Origin: Thiobaca trueperi
GTDB lineage: Bacteria > Pseudomonadota > Gammaproteobacteria > Chromatiales > Chromatiaceae
NCBI RefSeq assembly: GCF_004342175.1
Contig: NZ_SMAO01000002.1
Coordinates: 372,001 to 436,000 of the forward strand
Length of the DNA: 64,000 nucleotides
Reading direction: 5' to 3'
Shown here one piece after another: positions 18,101 to 27,657 of the stretch. The position numbers were made by a program, and so were the translations under genes. Below the pieces are notes generated by a model. The model did not search any database. It was not told the DNA's origin and saw only the letters and a program-made list of their open reading frames with translations. Positions within the stretch are counted from its first letter, which is position 1; the number at the start of each line of letters is the position of its first letter.

Positions 18101-20144
18101 GGGTGTTCCCCGCGCTCGCGGGGATGAACCGTAGGTCCGTCCTTTGTACTGGACAGGCTGCATGTGTTCCCCGCGCTCGCGGGGATGAACCGCTTGGCGA
18201 CACGCCGGAGCAGCGGGCGATGCGGTGTTCCCCGCGCTCGCGGGGATGAACCGCCTTCCTGCATTGAAGACGCTGCCGGAACGTCGTGTTCCCCGCGCTC
18301 GCGGGGATGAACCGGTACCGAATCGCCTGCGTCACGGTATCGGTCAGTGTTCCCCGCGCTCGCGGGGATGAACCGGCATGGGACGTAGAGCGCGCCCGTT
18401 ACGACCTGTGTTCCCCGCGCTCGCGGGGATGAACCGGCGCAAAGCTCGCCCCAGTCGTCGATGAAATCGTGTTCCCCGCGCTCGCGGGGATGAACCGTCA
18501 GAAATGCGTCAGCCGCCTACCCTTCCGGCGTGTTCCCCGCGCTCGCGGGGATGAACCGCTCCTAGTTCATGCATTTTGTCGTTCTCACTGGTGTTCCCCG
18601 CGCTCGCGGGGATGAACCGCGAGGGCGTCAATCCAACTTACGCCGGCTCAAGTGTTCCCCGCGCTCGCGGGGATGAACCGACCCCGTTTGCAACGCAGAT
18701 TGGCATAAATCCGTGTTCCCCGCGCTCGCGGGGATGAACCGGCGCATAGCCGCCACGGCATGACGCGGTTCGGGTGTTCCCCGCGCTCGCGGGGATGAAC
18801 CGCTGGGGCGGGTGGGGGCGGTGGTGCGCGGGCTGTGTTCCCCGCGCTCGCGGGGATGAACCGGGCACACGTTTGATGGACTGCGGCTGACGCAGGTGTT
18901 CCCCGCGCTCGCGGGGATGAACCGAAGTGGCAGCCCGCGCCAACGGGTTGCCGGAGGTGTTCCCCGCGCTCGCGGGGATGAACCGCTGCACCGGCGCGTC
19001 AACGAGGTGGAGCAGCGGTGTTCCCCGCGCTCGCGGGGATGAACCGGCCGGGCGGACGATCAAAGTGCGGCAACTCCAGTGTTCCCCGCGCTCGCGGGGA
19101 TGAACCGCAGCATAAGAACGTGCTCAAGCTGATCGCGCAGTGTTCCCCGCGCTCGCGGGGATGAACCGCCAAGCGCGACGGCAACCAGGAAGCCATCGCC
19201 GTGTTCCCCGCGCTCGCGGGGATGAACCGCAAATCCTCGACGCCTTCGTGACCGACCAGCGGTGTTCCCCGCGCTCGCGGGGATGAACCGACGAAATCAC
19301 CCGGCGCCTGCTGGGTCCGACCGTGTTCCCCGCGCTCGCGGGGATGAACCGTTGGCTTGCGTTGGCCATGACAGGCTCCCAGGGTGTTCCCCGCGCTCGC
19401 GGGGATGAACCGGCGGCGACCAGGCCCTGCACGACGCTGGCGGTGTGTTCCCCGCGCTCGCGGGGATGAACCGAAATATGCCGGAGGTGCGCAATGACCG
19501 CGCTCGTGTTCCCCGCGCTCGCGGGGATGAACCGTCGCTCCAGCCGAGCCCGCGCATCGGCGCCGTGTGTTCCCCGCGCTCGCGGGGATGAACCGGTCAT
19601 CCGCCTCGCGGTAGTTCCAGTCGAAATGTGTTCCCCGCGCTCGCGGGGATGAACCGGCGTCGAGGATTTGCTTACGGCTCGCCGAATCGTGTTCCCCGCG
19701 CTCGCGGGGATGAACCGTCTTTGGCGAGCAGCTCATAGGGGACGTGCAGGTGTTCCCCGCGCTCGCGGGGATGAACCGTCAGTACACCGGGTGCAGCGGG
19801 CGACGGGCGGGTGTTCCCCGCGCTCGCGGGGATGAACCGATCGGCGGGGCAGGGCTAGGCTGGGCAGGGCTGTGTTCCCCGCGCTCGCGGGGATGAACCG
19901 CGTCCAGCTACTCGGGCACGGCGACAACGAATGTGTTCCCCGCGCTCGCGGGGATGAACCGGCAACCTGGAATTTACCCTGGCTGATCTACCGGTGTTCC
20001 CCGCGCTCGCGGGGATGAACCGGCATGGGTCGCCTCATGAAGGTCGCTATCGGTGTGTTCCCCGCGCTCGCGGGGATGAACTGCGGGATGAGAGCAGCGC
20101 CGAACAACAGCCCCGGTGTTCCCCGCGCGCGCGAATAAAACGCG
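15113..20144 (+). CRISPR. Type I-E CRISPR array, 83 repeats and 82 spacers
   Basis: A 29-base repeat, GTGTTCCCCGCGC...GCGGGGATGAACCG, recurs every 61 bases from 15113, giving 32-base spacers; spacer 9 (15630-15662) is 33. I count 83 repeat positions. Repeat 82 (20055) has one substitution, and repeat 83 (20116) is degenerate in its second half, marking the trailer end. The repeat has the GC-rich hairpin CCCCGCG...CGCGGGG cut by Cas6e. The last base is G except after repeats 1 (A), 14 (T), 18 (A) and 44 (C). Transcription is rightward from the leader. I saw no duplicated spacers by eye. Confidence 0.98.
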
Positions 20145-20225
20145 ACGGGAAGAGTGAGGTTGATAAACAGTTACAAATAAGCTAACATAAGCTCACTTTC
20201 TACAACATACGCTCTTTTCGTCTTC

Positions 20226-20984
20226 ATGGCCTACGTCCCCTTGCGGAAGGCGGTCGCCGAACTTGGACTGCACCCCAATACGCTGCGTAAATACGCCGAT
20301 GACGGACTTATCCCCAGCATCCGCAATCCCGCCGGGCAGCGCCTCTTCGACGTGGACGCCTACCTGCGGCGCGCGACCGATGCCGTCACCATCCTTTACG
20401 CCCGCGTCAGCAGCGCCAAGCTTTGCTCCGACCTCGTGCGACAAATCGAGCGTTTGCGGCGCGTCTACCCCGACGCGGAAGTCGTCCAGGACATCGCCAG
20501 CGGACTCAACTTCAAGCGCAAAGGATTGCGCGCCTTACTGGAACGACTCCTGCGCGGCGATAAGCTCCGGGTTGTGGTTGCCCATCGTGACCGACTCGCC
20601 CGCTTCGGCTTCGACCTCATCGCCTTCCTGGTCGAACGCAACGGCGGCGAGATCGTGGTTCTCGATCAGCCAGTCGATCAATCCCAAGAAACCGAACTCA
20701 CCGCCGATCTACTCGCCATCCTCCATCACTTCGCGTGTCGAATGCACGGGCGGCGAAGTCATCAAGGCCAGGCGGATTCGCGTGTATCCGACGACGGCAC
20801 AGAAGAGCCTGTTTCGGCAGTGGCTCGGAACCTCAAGATACGTCTACAACGAGACCGTCAAGCATCTCAATCTGCCGCCCGGCGAGCGGGCGGGACATTG
20901 GATGGGAGCGGCGAAGATCGTCCTGCCGAGCCTGCCGGAGTGGGCCGGACCGATCCCCTATCAGATCAAGAAGATCGCCGTTGA
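20226..20984 (+). CDS. tnpA: IS607 TnpA serine recombinase, with 3' read-through
   Basis: The N-terminus is a MerR-like helix-turn-helix (VAELGLHPNTLRKYADDGLI, then GQRLFDVDAYL), followed by a small serine-recombinase domain with the nucleophile in ILYARVSSAKL and the motif VVAHRDRLARFGFDLI. IS607 TnpA proteins normally end shortly after a CRMHGRR-like segment. Here that occurs near residue 175, but no stop follows and the frame runs on for about 75 unrelated codons into tnpB. The stop has probably been lost by a small indel, so the natural end is near 20760. Confidence 0.85.
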   Translation: MAYVPLRKAVAELGLHPNTLRKYADDGLIPSIRNPAGQRLFDVDAYLRRATDAVTILYARVSSAKLCSDLVRQIERLRRVYPDAEVVQDIASGLNFKRKGLRALLERLLRGDKLRVVVAHRDRLARFGFDLIAFLVERNGGEIVVLDQPVDQSQETELTADLLAILHHFACRMHGRRSHQGQADSRVSDDGTEEPVSAVARNLKIRLQRDRQASQSAARRAGGTLDGSGEDRPAEPAGVGRTDPLSDQEDRR

Positions 20985-21894
20985 GGACGCCTACAAGGCG
21001 TTCTCGAATGGCGTGCGCAAATGGCGGCAGACCGGCGAGCCGTTCGATCTGAGCTTCCGCTCGCGCAAGAACCCGAAGCAATCCTGCTTCATCCCGTCGT
21101 CCGCCCTCAAGGACGCGGGCATTTACCCGAAGATTGCCGGGAGCCTCAAGCGCGCCGAGGACTTCCCCGACAACGCAAGGGATTCGCGCCTGGTCTGCGA
21201 GCATGGCCGATGGTTCGTGATCGTCCCCTTTCGTGTGCCCGTCACCCAGACCGAAAATCAAGGTCGCGTGGTGGCGCTCGATCCGGGCATCCGCACCTTT
21301 CTGACCGGCTTTGCCGAAGACCAGGCGTTCAAGATCGGTCAGGGCGATTTCGCCCGCATTGCCCGTCTCTGCTATCACCTGGATCGCCTGCTGGCGAAGA
21401 TCGCCAAGGCCAAATGTCGGCAGAAAGCCCGGCTCCGCAAGGCCGCGCACCGCTTGCGCTGGAAGATCCGTGATCTGGTGGACGAGTTGCACTTTCAGGC
21501 GATTCGCTTCCTGCTCGACCGCTTCGACCTGATCCTGCTGCCGACCTTTGAGACCCAAGCGATGTCGGCGAAATCCAGGCGCAGGATCCGGGCGAAATCC
21601 GTCCGGGCGATGCTCGGTTACGCCTTCTTCCGCTTCGGACAGCGCCTGGAGGCGGCAGCCAAACGGGTTGGCAAGGTCGTGATTCGCGTCAACGAAGCCT
21701 ACACCTCGAAAACGGCCAGTTGGACCGGCGAGATCAAACAGATCGGCGGTGCGAAAACCATCACCAGCGGCGGCCTGACCGTGGATCGTGACATCAATGG
21801 CGCACGCGGGATCTTCCTGCGTGCTTTGGGAGATACCCCCTCGCTCAGAAATGAGCGTGCATGTGTTGGCGCTTGTGAGTCAGCGTTAGCATAA
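20761..21894 (+). CDS. tnpB: IS607 TnpB, RNA-guided nuclease family, with unclear start and lost zinc cysteines
   Basis: About 377 residues from IKARRIRVYPTTAQKSLFRQ, the usual TnpB opening. The RuvC-like residues are present: Asp in VVALDPGIRTF, Glu in LLPTFETQAM and Asp in TVDRDINGARGIF. No ATG, GTG or TTG lies at the expected start; the first in-frame candidate is GTG at 20782. Translation may depend on tnpA, or the gene may have been damaged with the tnpA stop. Where many TnpBs have a CxxC zinc ribbon, this one reads TSKTASWTGEI and SGGLTVDRD, with no cysteines. TnpB proteins are omega-RNA-guided DNA nucleases. Confidence 0.82.
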   Translation: MKARRIRVYPTTAQKSLFRQWLGTSRYVYNETVKHLNLPPGERAGHWMGAAKIVLPSLPEWAGPIPYQIKKIAVEDAYKAFSNGVRKWRQTGEPFDLSFRSRKNPKQSCFIPSSALKDAGIYPKIAGSLKRAEDFPDNARDSRLVCEHGRWFVIVPFRVPVTQTENQGRVVALDPGIRTFLTGFAEDQAFKIGQGDFARIARLCYHLDRLLAKIAKAKCRQKARLRKAAHRLRWKIRDLVDELHFQAIRFLLDRFDLILLPTFETQAMSAKSRRRIRAKSVRAMLGYAFFRFGQRLEAAAKRVGKVVIRVNEAYTSKTASWTGEIKQIGGAKTITSGGLTVDRDINGARGIFLRALGDTPSLRNERACVGACESALA

Positions 21895-22080
21895 AAGTAT
21901 CGGACAGGTGTTTTACAGAAGGCGTTTCGATAGCATCTCCGGTCGTTCCGACAGGCGCGAGGCTCGCTTGCATTGCGAAAAGTTGATCCGGCGGTCGTCG
22001 ATTCGCCTTGCCTGGGCGTCGCTGATAGTATTCAGCTCATCTGTGTCTGACAGGTTCGGCTCTTCCTGGAAACGGCTATT

Positions 22081-22179
22081 GCAGCCGTGCAGATGTTCCG
22101 AAACCGTCTCTGGTCGTTGTCGTTGTCGAAGATTCGCAAACCGACAACCAACGGCCCCGGAATTTCTAAGGCGCTGCAT
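22081..22179 (-). repeat. GTCGTT hairpin element, copy 1
   Basis: A member of a four-copy family in this window (others at 35627, 56157 and 61597). Read on the minus strand it runs from a GCGCCTT arm, through GTTGTCGGTTTGCGAATC and the arm CGACAACGACAACGAC, to a GACGGTTTCGGAACATCTGC end. The arms around the core are inverted repeats. It fills part of the 376-base gene-free stretch 21895-22270, where nothing else is recognisable apart from the GGAGATC ribosome site before the next gene. Confidence 0.8.
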
Positions 22180-22270
22180 ATCCTGCCGAGCTGCCTTCAC
22201 CTGAACCTGTCAATGAACACCGATGCTTCCCAACGCTCGCTGTCAGGAACACTGATTCCCCCAGGAGATC

Positions 22271-23926
22271 ATGGACACCAGAACCGTTATTGAGTCCGGT
22301 CTGGCCGTTTCGCTGGCGGTGAATCTGGCCATGGCCGTTGTCTTCTGGACACGCCACACTTATCCGGGCTTTGGCTACTGGCTGACCGGAACCCTGTGCC
22401 GAACGGCCGCACTGACACTGCTGCTGCTTCCGCGCGATCAGTTTCCGCCTTGGCTCACGATCATTCTGCCGAATTACGCCATGCTCCTCGAACTGATGCT
22501 CTATGTTCGGGGAACCCATCTGTTTCGCGGTGTCCCGCTCCGTTTCGGCTGGGAGATCATCGTCTCGCTGTCTTTCATCGGTCTGATCCTCTATTTCTCG
22601 TATCACGTCCCCAGCCTCAGTATCCGCTTCCTGATCCTGTCGATTTATTGGGGGTTTCTGGAGTGTTGGCTGGCCTGGCTGCTGCTGACCCGACGACCTG
22701 CTTATTTCGGTTCCGGGGATTGGTTGCAGGCCGCTGTCTGGATCGTTTTGATCGTGTCGAATGTTGTCCGCGTCGGATTGGTCTGGACCTCGGCAGAGAC
22801 ACTGACGGCGGGCATCGCGACGCTTCCACTGTCTCAAAACCTGTTGTTTCTGCTCATCATCATGAGCTTCATTCTGATCGCCTTGAGCCAGAAGGTGATG
22901 AATGCGCAGCGCCTGGAATACGACTATCGCGTGGCGCAGGAACAACTGGAGCAGGTCGCTTACCACGATGCCCTGACCGGGCTGCCCAATCGGCGCTTGC
23001 TGCATGACCGGCTCACGCTGGCTCTGACCAGCAGCAAGCGGAGCGGTCTTGGTGGTGCGCTGATGCTGCTTGATCTCGACAACTTCAAGCCGCTCAACGA
23101 TGAGCATGGGCATGCGGTGGGCGATCTGCTGCTCATCGAAGTCGCTCGCCGACTCAGCACGACCGTGCGCGAGGTCGATACGGTCGCGCGTCTCGGCGGC
23201 GATGAATTCGTGGTTGTGCTCAATGGTCTCAGTGCGGACGAAGCGGTCGCCGGGGGGCAGGCGAGGATGATCGCCGAAAAGATTCGTTTCGCACTGGCTC
23301 GCCCTTATATTCTGACGGTGACGCACGATGGCGAAGCCGATGCCATCGTTGAGCATCGCTGCACGGCAAGCATCGGCGGCGCCCTGTTCGACCGGGGCGC
23401 TGATCAGGAGGCGATCCTCAAGCGTGCCGACAAGGCGATGTATCAGGCGAAGGATGTCGGACGCGATGCGGTCGTCTTCGTGGCCAGCAGTTCGCAGCCG
23501 GCCGACCTGGCTGTCTCGGCCAATTTCGTCCACCTGCACTGGCACTCCGCCTACGAGTGCGGACACCCGCTGATCGACGCCCACCATCGCGGATTGTTTG
23601 AGATCGCCAACCGGCTCCTGACCGCCATCCTCTCCGATCATTCAAAGGATGAGGTGGCGATGCTGATCGATCTCCTGGTGCGTGACGTTTCCCAGCATTT
23701 CCAGGACGAGGAGACGATCATTGAGGCCGCCGGTTTCCCCGGTGCATCTGAACATGCCGTCATCCATCGTCAGCTTGTCGAGACGGCTGTCGATCTGGTC
23801 GCTCGCTTTCATGACGGCATGCTTGGCATCGGCGAACTCTTTCAGTTTCTGGCCCAGGACGTGGTCGCCCGGCACATCCTCAGCGAAGACCGAAAATTTT
23901 TCTCCTACCTTGATGAGCGGGGTTGA
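22271..23926 (+). CDS. Membrane diguanylate cyclase with C-terminal hemerythrin domain
   Basis: A 551-residue protein. Residues 1-210 form about seven hydrophobic segments. A GGDEF domain follows (HDALTGLPNRRLLHDRL; active site RLGGDEFVVVL near residue 308), with an RxxD inhibitory site (REVD) five residues before the signature. Residues 420-551 form a hemerythrin domain with its iron ligands in HWHSAYECGH, DAHHRG, HFQDEE, HAVIHRQL and RHILSEDRKF. The combination predicts c-di-GMP synthesis tuned by oxygen bound at a diiron site. ATG at 22271 has GGAG nine bases upstream. The next receptor gene starts 192 bases later. Confidence 0.9.
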   Translation: MDTRTVIESGLAVSLAVNLAMAVVFWTRHTYPGFGYWLTGTLCRTAALTLLLLPRDQFPPWLTIILPNYAMLLELMLYVRGTHLFRGVPLRFGWEIIVSLSFIGLILYFSYHVPSLSIRFLILSIYWGFLECWLAWLLLTRRPAYFGSGDWLQAAVWIVLIVSNVVRVGLVWTSAETLTAGIATLPLSQNLLFLLIIMSFILIALSQKVMNAQRLEYDYRVAQEQLEQVAYHDALTGLPNRRLLHDRLTLALTSSKRSGLGGALMLLDLDNFKPLNDEHGHAVGDLLLIEVARRLSTTVREVDTVARLGGDEFVVVLNGLSADEAVAGGQARMIAEKIRFALARPYILTVTHDGEADAIVEHRCTASIGGALFDRGADQEAILKRADKAMYQAKDVGRDAVVFVASSSQPADLAVSANFVHLHWHSAYECGHPLIDAHHRGLFEIANRLLTAILSDHSKDEVAMLIDLLVRDVSQHFQDEETIIEAAGFPGASEHAVIHRQLVETAVDLVARFHDGMLGIGELFQFLAQDVVARHILSEDRKFFSYLDERG

Positions 23927-24118
23927 GGAGCCGACAATCCAAATCTCCGGGGCTGGAATCTTGAAGCCCCGCCCTCAAAATGCCGGGGGCATGCCTGTTG
24001 AGGTCGCGAGCCGGACGGATGGTCGTTCGTCCGGCATGCGCAGCGCCATTGATCTGATTCGACCGGTGTTTTTCATTGCTGTTTTAGCGTTGGATGTCCC
24101 TGCATTCAGGAGTCGGCC

Positions 24119-26155
24119 ATGCTCAATCGACTTTCCATGACACGTAAACTGCTGTTTACGCTTGTTCCCATGTCAGTGCTGGTGTTGTTGGGGACGACGC
24201 TTTTCGCGCGCGGGATGGTGCGGGAGGCGACCACGCAGGAAGCAATTTCGGCCACCCGCCAGTTGGCGCGTGCGCAGGGTGAGCAGATCGTGGGAGATCT
24301 GTTGCAGGATCTGGCGAGCGTCCGCGCGCTGGCGACTGTGCTCCACACCCGCAACCGGATTCAGCCCGATCAGCGCCGGGATTTCATCAATCAGGTTTTC
24401 GCCCGTTATCTGGCCGACCATACCGAAATCCTCGGTGTCTGGACGGTTTGGGAGCCGAATGCCTTCGACGGCCTGGACGCGCAGTTCGTCAACGCCGCCG
24501 GCCATGACGCCACCGGGCGCTTCATTCCATATTGGTATCGGGATGGCGGTAAGACGGCCTCGGAGCCATTGAAGGACTACGACACCCCCGGCGCCGGCGA
24601 TTACTATCTGCTGGCGAAGACCAGCCGTCGCCCGGTGATCCTGGAGCCTTACAAATATGCGGTGGGCGGGGTGGAGAAACTGCTCACCTCGCTGGTGATC
24701 CCGATCATTGAGGATGACCGGAGCGTCGGCGTGGTTGGCGTGGATCTGCTGGTGTCAGACCTCCAGGAACAGATCGCCAAGATACGACCCTTTGAAGGCG
24801 TTTCCGCACTGTTCGGGCAGCAGGGGGGCGTCATCGCCCACCCGGATCCGGCCCGGCTGGGTCTGAATCTGCGCGATACCGAATCCGATACCTTCGGCGA
24901 GGATCTGCCCCGGTTCACGGATGCCGTGCTCCAGGGACAGGCATTCATGACCCGGCGAGAGATCGCTCGCCATGCCGGACAGACCCTCATCGTCAGTGAG
25001 GCCATCCCTCTCGGCGATGCGCCCGGCGCCTGGTCTCTGGTCATGATGCTGCCGTTGGAGAACGTCCTCGCAAACACCGATACGCTGATCCAGCGGGTCA
25101 TTTTCATCAATCTGGTTGGTCTTGCCCTGCTGGTGGCGCTGATTCTGGTCTTGAGCCGGAGTCTGGCCACCCCGCTGCGTGGAGCGGTGGCAGCCCTCGA
25201 AGACATCGCCAGCGGGCAGGGCGATCTGACGCGCCGCCTGCCGGTCGAGGGTCGCGACGAAATGGCCCATATCGCCGCCGCCTTCAATACCTTCGTGAGC
25301 AAGATCCAGGATCTGGTTGGCCAGTTGACGGGAGTGGCCGCGCAACTGGCGGCCGCTGCGGAAGAATTGTTCGCGACCAGTGAGAGCAGCGACGGTCAGA
25401 TGCAGCGGCAACGGGCGGAAACCGAACAGGTGGCAACGGCCATGCATGAGATGACCGCCACCGTGCAGGAGGTGGCGCGCCATGCCAACGACGCCGCCCG
25501 TGCGGCGGAAATCGCCAACCAGGAGTCTGCCAGTGGCAGCGATGTGGTTCAGCAAACCATCAGCGCCATTGAGTCGCTGGTGCGCGAGATCGAGGAAGCG
25601 GGCGAGATCATCCACCGGCTCGAAACCGACAGCGGGGCGATTGGCAAAGTCCTGGATGTGATTCGGGGGATTGCCGAGCAGACGAATCTGCTGGCGTTGA
25701 ATGCCGCCATCGAAGCCGCCCGTGCTGGCGAGCAGGGACGGGGGTTTGCAGTGGTGGCCGATGAGGTTCGCGTCCTGGCGTCCCGAACGGAAGCCTCCAC
25801 GAAAGAGATTCAGCAGATGATCGAACGGTTGCAGGCGGGAGCGGACAATGCGGTGGGCGCGATGGCCCTCAGCCGTTCGCGATCCACCGAGACCGTCACC
25901 CAGGCGGCGCACGCCGGAACCTCGTTGAAGGCGATCAGTGGGGCCATTGCCCGCATCAATGAGATGAACATCCAGATCGCCAGTGCCGCTGAGGAACAGA
26001 GTGCGGTCGCCGAAGAGATCAACCGCAACGTCGCCAATATCAGCCAGTCGGTGGACAGCAGCTCATACGGTTCCCGTCAGATTGCCGAGGCAAGCGAACA
26101 GTTGGCTCGCCTGGCGGCTGAGCTCCAGACGCAGCTTGGGCAATTCAAGGTTTGA
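24119..26155 (+). CDS. Methyl-accepting chemotaxis protein with periplasmic Cache sensor
   Basis: A 678-residue transmembrane chemoreceptor. TM1 is about residues 10-32, and a large periplasmic dCache-like region follows ([35 protein letters not shown]). TM2 is near 333-352, then a HAMP domain, then the signalling coiled coil. The CheA/CheW-binding tip [20 protein letters not shown] lies near residue 520. Such sensors usually bind small organic ligands. It stands alone, away from the chemosensory operon at 43853, so its kinase partner is unknown. No C-terminal CheR-binding pentapeptide is visible. Confidence 0.93.
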   Translation: MLNRLSMTRKLLFTLVPMSVLVLLGTTLFARGMVREATTQEAISATRQLARAQGEQIVGDLLQDLASVRALATVLHTRNRIQPDQRRDFINQVFARYLADHTEILGVWTVWEPNAFDGLDAQFVNAAGHDATGRFIPYWYRDGGKTASEPLKDYDTPGAGDYYLLAKTSRRPVILEPYKYAVGGVEKLLTSLVIPIIEDDRSVGVVGVDLLVSDLQEQIAKIRPFEGVSALFGQQGGVIAHPDPARLGLNLRDTESDTFGEDLPRFTDAVLQGQAFMTRREIARHAGQTLIVSEAIPLGDAPGAWSLVMMLPLENVLANTDTLIQRVIFINLVGLALLVALILVLSRSLATPLRGAVAALEDIASGQGDLTRRLPVEGRDEMAHIAAAFNTFVSKIQDLVGQLTGVAAQLAAAAEELFATSESSDGQMQRQRAETEQVATAMHEMTATVQEVARHANDAARAAEIANQESASGSDVVQQTISAIESLVREIEEAGEIIHRLETDSGAIGKVLDVIRGIAEQTNLLALNAAIEAARAGEQGRGFAVVADEVRVLASRTEASTKEIQQMIERLQAGADNAVGAMALSRSRSTETVTQAAHAGTSLKAISGAIARINEMNIQIASAAEEQSAVAEEINRNVANISQSVDSSSYGSRQIAEASEQLARLAAELQTQLGQFKV

Positions 26156-26352
26156 ACGGCGCTTGCCAGTCCGTTTAAGTTGCCATGTTGGCTGCGCCTG
26201 ATCGATGTGGGCTTGCCGGAGTGAGGGGGGTTGAAGTTTGCAGGGCAGCTCAAGCATGGCGGCTACAGAGTCTAAGGGACATCACAGTCGGAAACATGCC
26301 AGACGCTGTCAGATTGTGATCCCGAGCGTTACCCGGAAGGCACTCAGGCAAG

Positions 26353-26383
26353 AAAAAGGGTTAGCCGGTAAGGCTAACCCTTT
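26353..26383 (-). terminator. Intrinsic terminator of tRNA-Thr
   Basis: On the minus strand AAAGGGTTAGCC pairs with GGCTAACCCTTT across a five-base loop, followed by more Ts. It lies just 3' of the tRNA. The rest of 26156-26397 shows no gene. Confidence 0.85.
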
Positions 26384-26397
26384 ACTTTCTTTATGAT

Positions 26398-26473
26398 TGG
26401 AGCTGGCGGTCGGATTCGAACCGACGACCTGCTGATTACAAATCAGCTGCTCTGCCAACTGAGCTACGCCAGC
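26398..26473 (-). tRNA. tRNA-Thr (TGT)
   Basis: Minus-strand cloverleaf: GCTGGCG/CGCCAGC acceptor, anticodon loop TTTGTAA (TGT), T-arm GTCGGTTCGAATCCGAC and encoded CCA. Confidence 0.96.
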
Positions 26474-26577
26474 CTGTGAAGGGGCGACCCGCAGTCATGA
26501 TGCGGCGTCGGGGGGTGCATTCTACAGCGAAGTGGTCTGCCTGCTCAACGCGGCGTTGGATCTGGCAGTTGCACCTG

Positions 26578-27657
26578 CTAACTGGTCATCATCGCGGCCA
26601 GTTGCTCGGTGCGGTATTCGGCCAGCAGGGGTTCGATGACCTGGTCGAGCTGGCCGGCCATGATCTCGTCGAGCTTGTAGAGGGTGAGATTGATGCGGTG
26701 ATCGGTGAGCCGGTTCTGCGGGAAGTTGTAGGTGCGGATGCGTTCCGAACGATCGCCGCTGCCGACCTGTAATTTGCGCGACTCGGATTGCTCGGACGCC
26801 TGTGTTTCGCGGGCGCCGGAGAGCAGTTTGGCGTGCAGCAGCGACATGGCGCGGGCGCGGTTTTTGTGCTGCGAACGCTCTTCCTGACATTCGACCACGA
26901 TCCCGGAGGGGAGATGGGTGATGCGGATGGCCGAGTCGGTCTTGTTGACATGCTGTCCGCCAGCACCGGATGAACGGTAGGTGTCGATGCGCAGGTCGTT
27001 CGGGTTGATGTCGATGGCATCGATTGAATCGGCCTCGGGGAGCACGGCGACCGTGCAGGCCGAGGTGTGGACGCGCCCTTGCGATTCGGTTTCGGGCACG
27101 CGCTGGACGCGATGCGCGCCCGGCTCGAATTTCAGCCGGGAGAAGACGCCGCTGCCGCTGATGCGTACCACGACCTCTTTATAGCCGCCCAGTTCGCCCT
27201 CGCTGGCTGAGACCTGTTCGGTGCGCCAGCCCAGCAGTTCGGCATAACGGACATACATGCGCAGCAGGTCGCCAGCGAAGAGCGCGGCCTCGGCACCGCC
27301 GGTGCCGGCGCGAACCTCCAGAAAGATGTTGCGCTGGTCGTTGGGATCCGGCGGTACCAGCAGACGTTGCAGTTCCGGCTCCAGCGCGGCGCGGCGCGCC
27401 TGGGCCGCGGCGAGTTCGTCTTTCGCCAGCGCGGCCATTTCCGGGTCGCCGAGCATCTCCTCGGCGGCTGCCATGTCGCGCTCGACCGCCAGATACTGCT
27501 CATAGCAGCGTATGAGCGGTTCGAGCTGGGCGTACTCTCGCCCCAGATCGCGAAAGCGGTTCTGATCGGCCTGGATCTCGGCCTCGGCCAGCAGTGCCAT
27601 GATCTCGCTGAAGCGCTCAGTGATGCGTTCCAGCTTGCCCCGGATGGATGGATTCAT
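26578..27657 (-). CDS. prfA: Peptide chain release factor 1
   Basis: A 359-residue RF1 that reads UAA/UAG and triggers peptide release. The GGQ motif is at residues 233-235 ([11 protein letters not shown]). The stop-codon recognition loop reads [13 protein letters not shown], the PxT form of RF1. The start overlaps the hemA stop (ATGA), so the two genes are coupled, the usual proteobacterial hemA-prfA order. The normally following prmC gene is absent; a tRNA comes next. Confidence 0.97.
   Translation of the reverse strand: MNPSIRGKLERITERFSEIMALLAEAEIQADQNRFRDLGREYAQLEPLIRCYEQYLAVERDMAAAEEMLGDPEMAALAKDELAAAQARRAALEPELQRLLVPPDPNDQRNIFLEVRAGTGGAEAALFAGDLLRMYVRYAELLGWRTEQVSASEGELGGYKEVVVRISGSGVFSRLKFEPGAHRVQRVPETESQGRVHTSACTVAVLPEADSIDAIDINPNDLRIDTYRSSGAGGQHVNKTDSAIRITHLPSGIVVECQEERSQHKNRARAMSLLHAKLLSGARETQASEQSESRKLQVGSGDRSERIRTYNFPQNRLTDHRINLTLYKLDEIMAGQLDQVIEPLLAEYRTEQLAAMMTS

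Larger units (their letters stand above)
20145..21900 (+). mobile_element. IS607-family insertion sequence
   Basis: A MerR-headed serine recombinase gene (tnpA) overlaps a TnpB gene, the defining IS607 arrangement. The element lies directly after the degenerate last CRISPR repeat. IS607 members have no terminal inverted repeats or regular target duplication, so the ends given are approximate: the left between 20145 and 20225, the right soon after 21894. Confidence 0.8.

Noticed and set aside
15164-19927. Many minus-strand open frames of 60-245 codons with repeating RFIPASAGNT / VHPRERGEH / GSSPRARGT peptides
   Set aside because: These are translations of CRISPR repeats in successive frames. 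The 61-base period shifts frame each unit; they are not genes.
15113-20144. Self-targeting spacers against genes in this window
   Set aside because: I compared some spacers by eye and found no convincing match; a proper alignment search would be needed to exclude them.
22166-23641. A 491-codon minus-strand frame
   Set aside because: It is antisense to the GGDEF-hemerythrin gene; its Gln/Asp/His-rich composition is that of a complement shadow.
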